This document shows, piece by piece, positions 63,553-64,000 of a stretch of 64,000 nucleotides of DNA (its first letter is position 1; each line of letters begins with the position of its first letter). Source of the DNA: Asterias rubens (Eukaryota; Echinodermata; Asteroidea; Forcipulatida; Asteriidae); assembly GCF_902459465.1 (NCBI RefSeq), contig NC_047073.1, forward strand, positions 12,582,114-12,646,113, read 5' to 3'. The position numbers were made by a program, and so were the translations under genes. A model generated the notes under the pieces. The model had not been told where the DNA came from, ran no database searches, and worked only from the letters and a program-made list of their open reading frames with translations.

Positions 63553-64000
63553 GTATAGTCCTTTCTTTATAGTTTTTTGTTTACGCTTTCTTGAATGCCA
63601 TGACGTCGCCATGATATTAAAAAGGAAACAATCGTAAACTTAAATAAAAGGGTTAAATCTTAGCTGCAAGTTTTAATAGTCACTACTTACTGTTTTATAT
63701 ATATATATAAAAAAATATTTAAGTTGTTTTCCAAATGTTTTAATTTTTATTTTTACATAAAATATTGCAAGAGGAAAACAGTGCACTTTTGGTGCACTTT
63801 TAAAAATGTTGCTTGCATGTTTAACTGTAAGCAACATTTAACATAATGCGTTTAGTGTTAGCATTTACAACGTGTGGTACATGAGCACGCACGAGGGCCC
63901 TGATTGTATCTTTGTGCGAAACCCTTGGTGGAGATTGAGGGGGGGGGTAAGACTCACAAGAAAGTTTTTGGTTTAAGCATGTCCTGAGTGGCTCGTTGAC
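63553..64000 (+). other. gene C intron 1 (start)
   Basis: Resembles the beginning of gene B intron 1 (GCCATGACGTCGCC, CAATCGTAAACT words) for about 120 bases, then diverges. No exon is seen. Confidence 0.6.

Overview
This window is eukaryotic, intron-rich, AT-rich DNA, most likely from an echinoderm. A sea star is my best guess, from the repeat families, but I could not test it. It contains a head-to-tail array, all on the + strand, of Tie/TEK-like receptor tyrosine kinase genes. Gene A spans 1523-21262, gene B spans 28941-56454, and only exon 1 of gene C is present (63492-63552). Tie identity rests on the domain order (signal peptide, two Ig-like domains, EGF-like repeats, FN3 repeats, one membrane helix, proline-rich juxtamembrane segment, tyrosine kinase, short tyrosine-bearing tail). 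It also rests on family motifs: an Ig2-EGF junction reading RLIVRGC, the EGF2 core [11 protein letters not shown], and a kinase activation segment starting [12 protein letters not shown]. Exons were assembled by eye from splice consensus, codon phase and A/B comparison.

Gene B assembles into 33 exons whose phases all agree, giving one open frame of about 1955 codons: 2 Ig, 6 EGF-like, 10 FN3, TM, kinase. Gene A is shorter (24 exons including one damaged): 2 Ig, 3 EGF-like, FN3 modules, then a membrane-proximal region resembling that of receptor tyrosine phosphatases. B has no counterpart of that region. The second FN3 exon of A has lost its 3' end and has no phase-compatible donor. Skipping it restores a 1166-codon frame. 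From about 16030 (A) and 51660 (B) onward the two genes are almost the same sequence: TM, kinase, 3' flank, intergenic DNA and the next gene's upstream region and exon 1. A and B thus share an intracellular half but carry very different ectodomains. The pattern points to unequal crossing-over or gene conversion in a receptor array.

The intergenic blocks 21263-28940 and 56455-63491 are duplicates of each other. They hold no convincing gene, but their differences record recent events. One is a 1.17-kb foldback element of tandem repeats with an 8-bp target duplication and a visible empty site in the other copy. Another is a 16-bp tandem array of 5 versus 11 units. A third is a MITE copy that has picked up a fragment of kinase intron plus exon. 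Introns are full of MITEs, tRNA-derived SINEs, LINE 3' remnants and, in intron 1 of gene B, a 3.7-kb giant inverted repeat.

The predicted products are type I membrane receptors. The ectodomain would bind ligand and neighbouring receptors. The kinase would signal through juxtamembrane and C-tail tyrosines, two of which (YENA and YENI) fit the Grb2-type pYxN pattern. Different ectodomains on a shared signalling half make this array the most interesting feature of the window.
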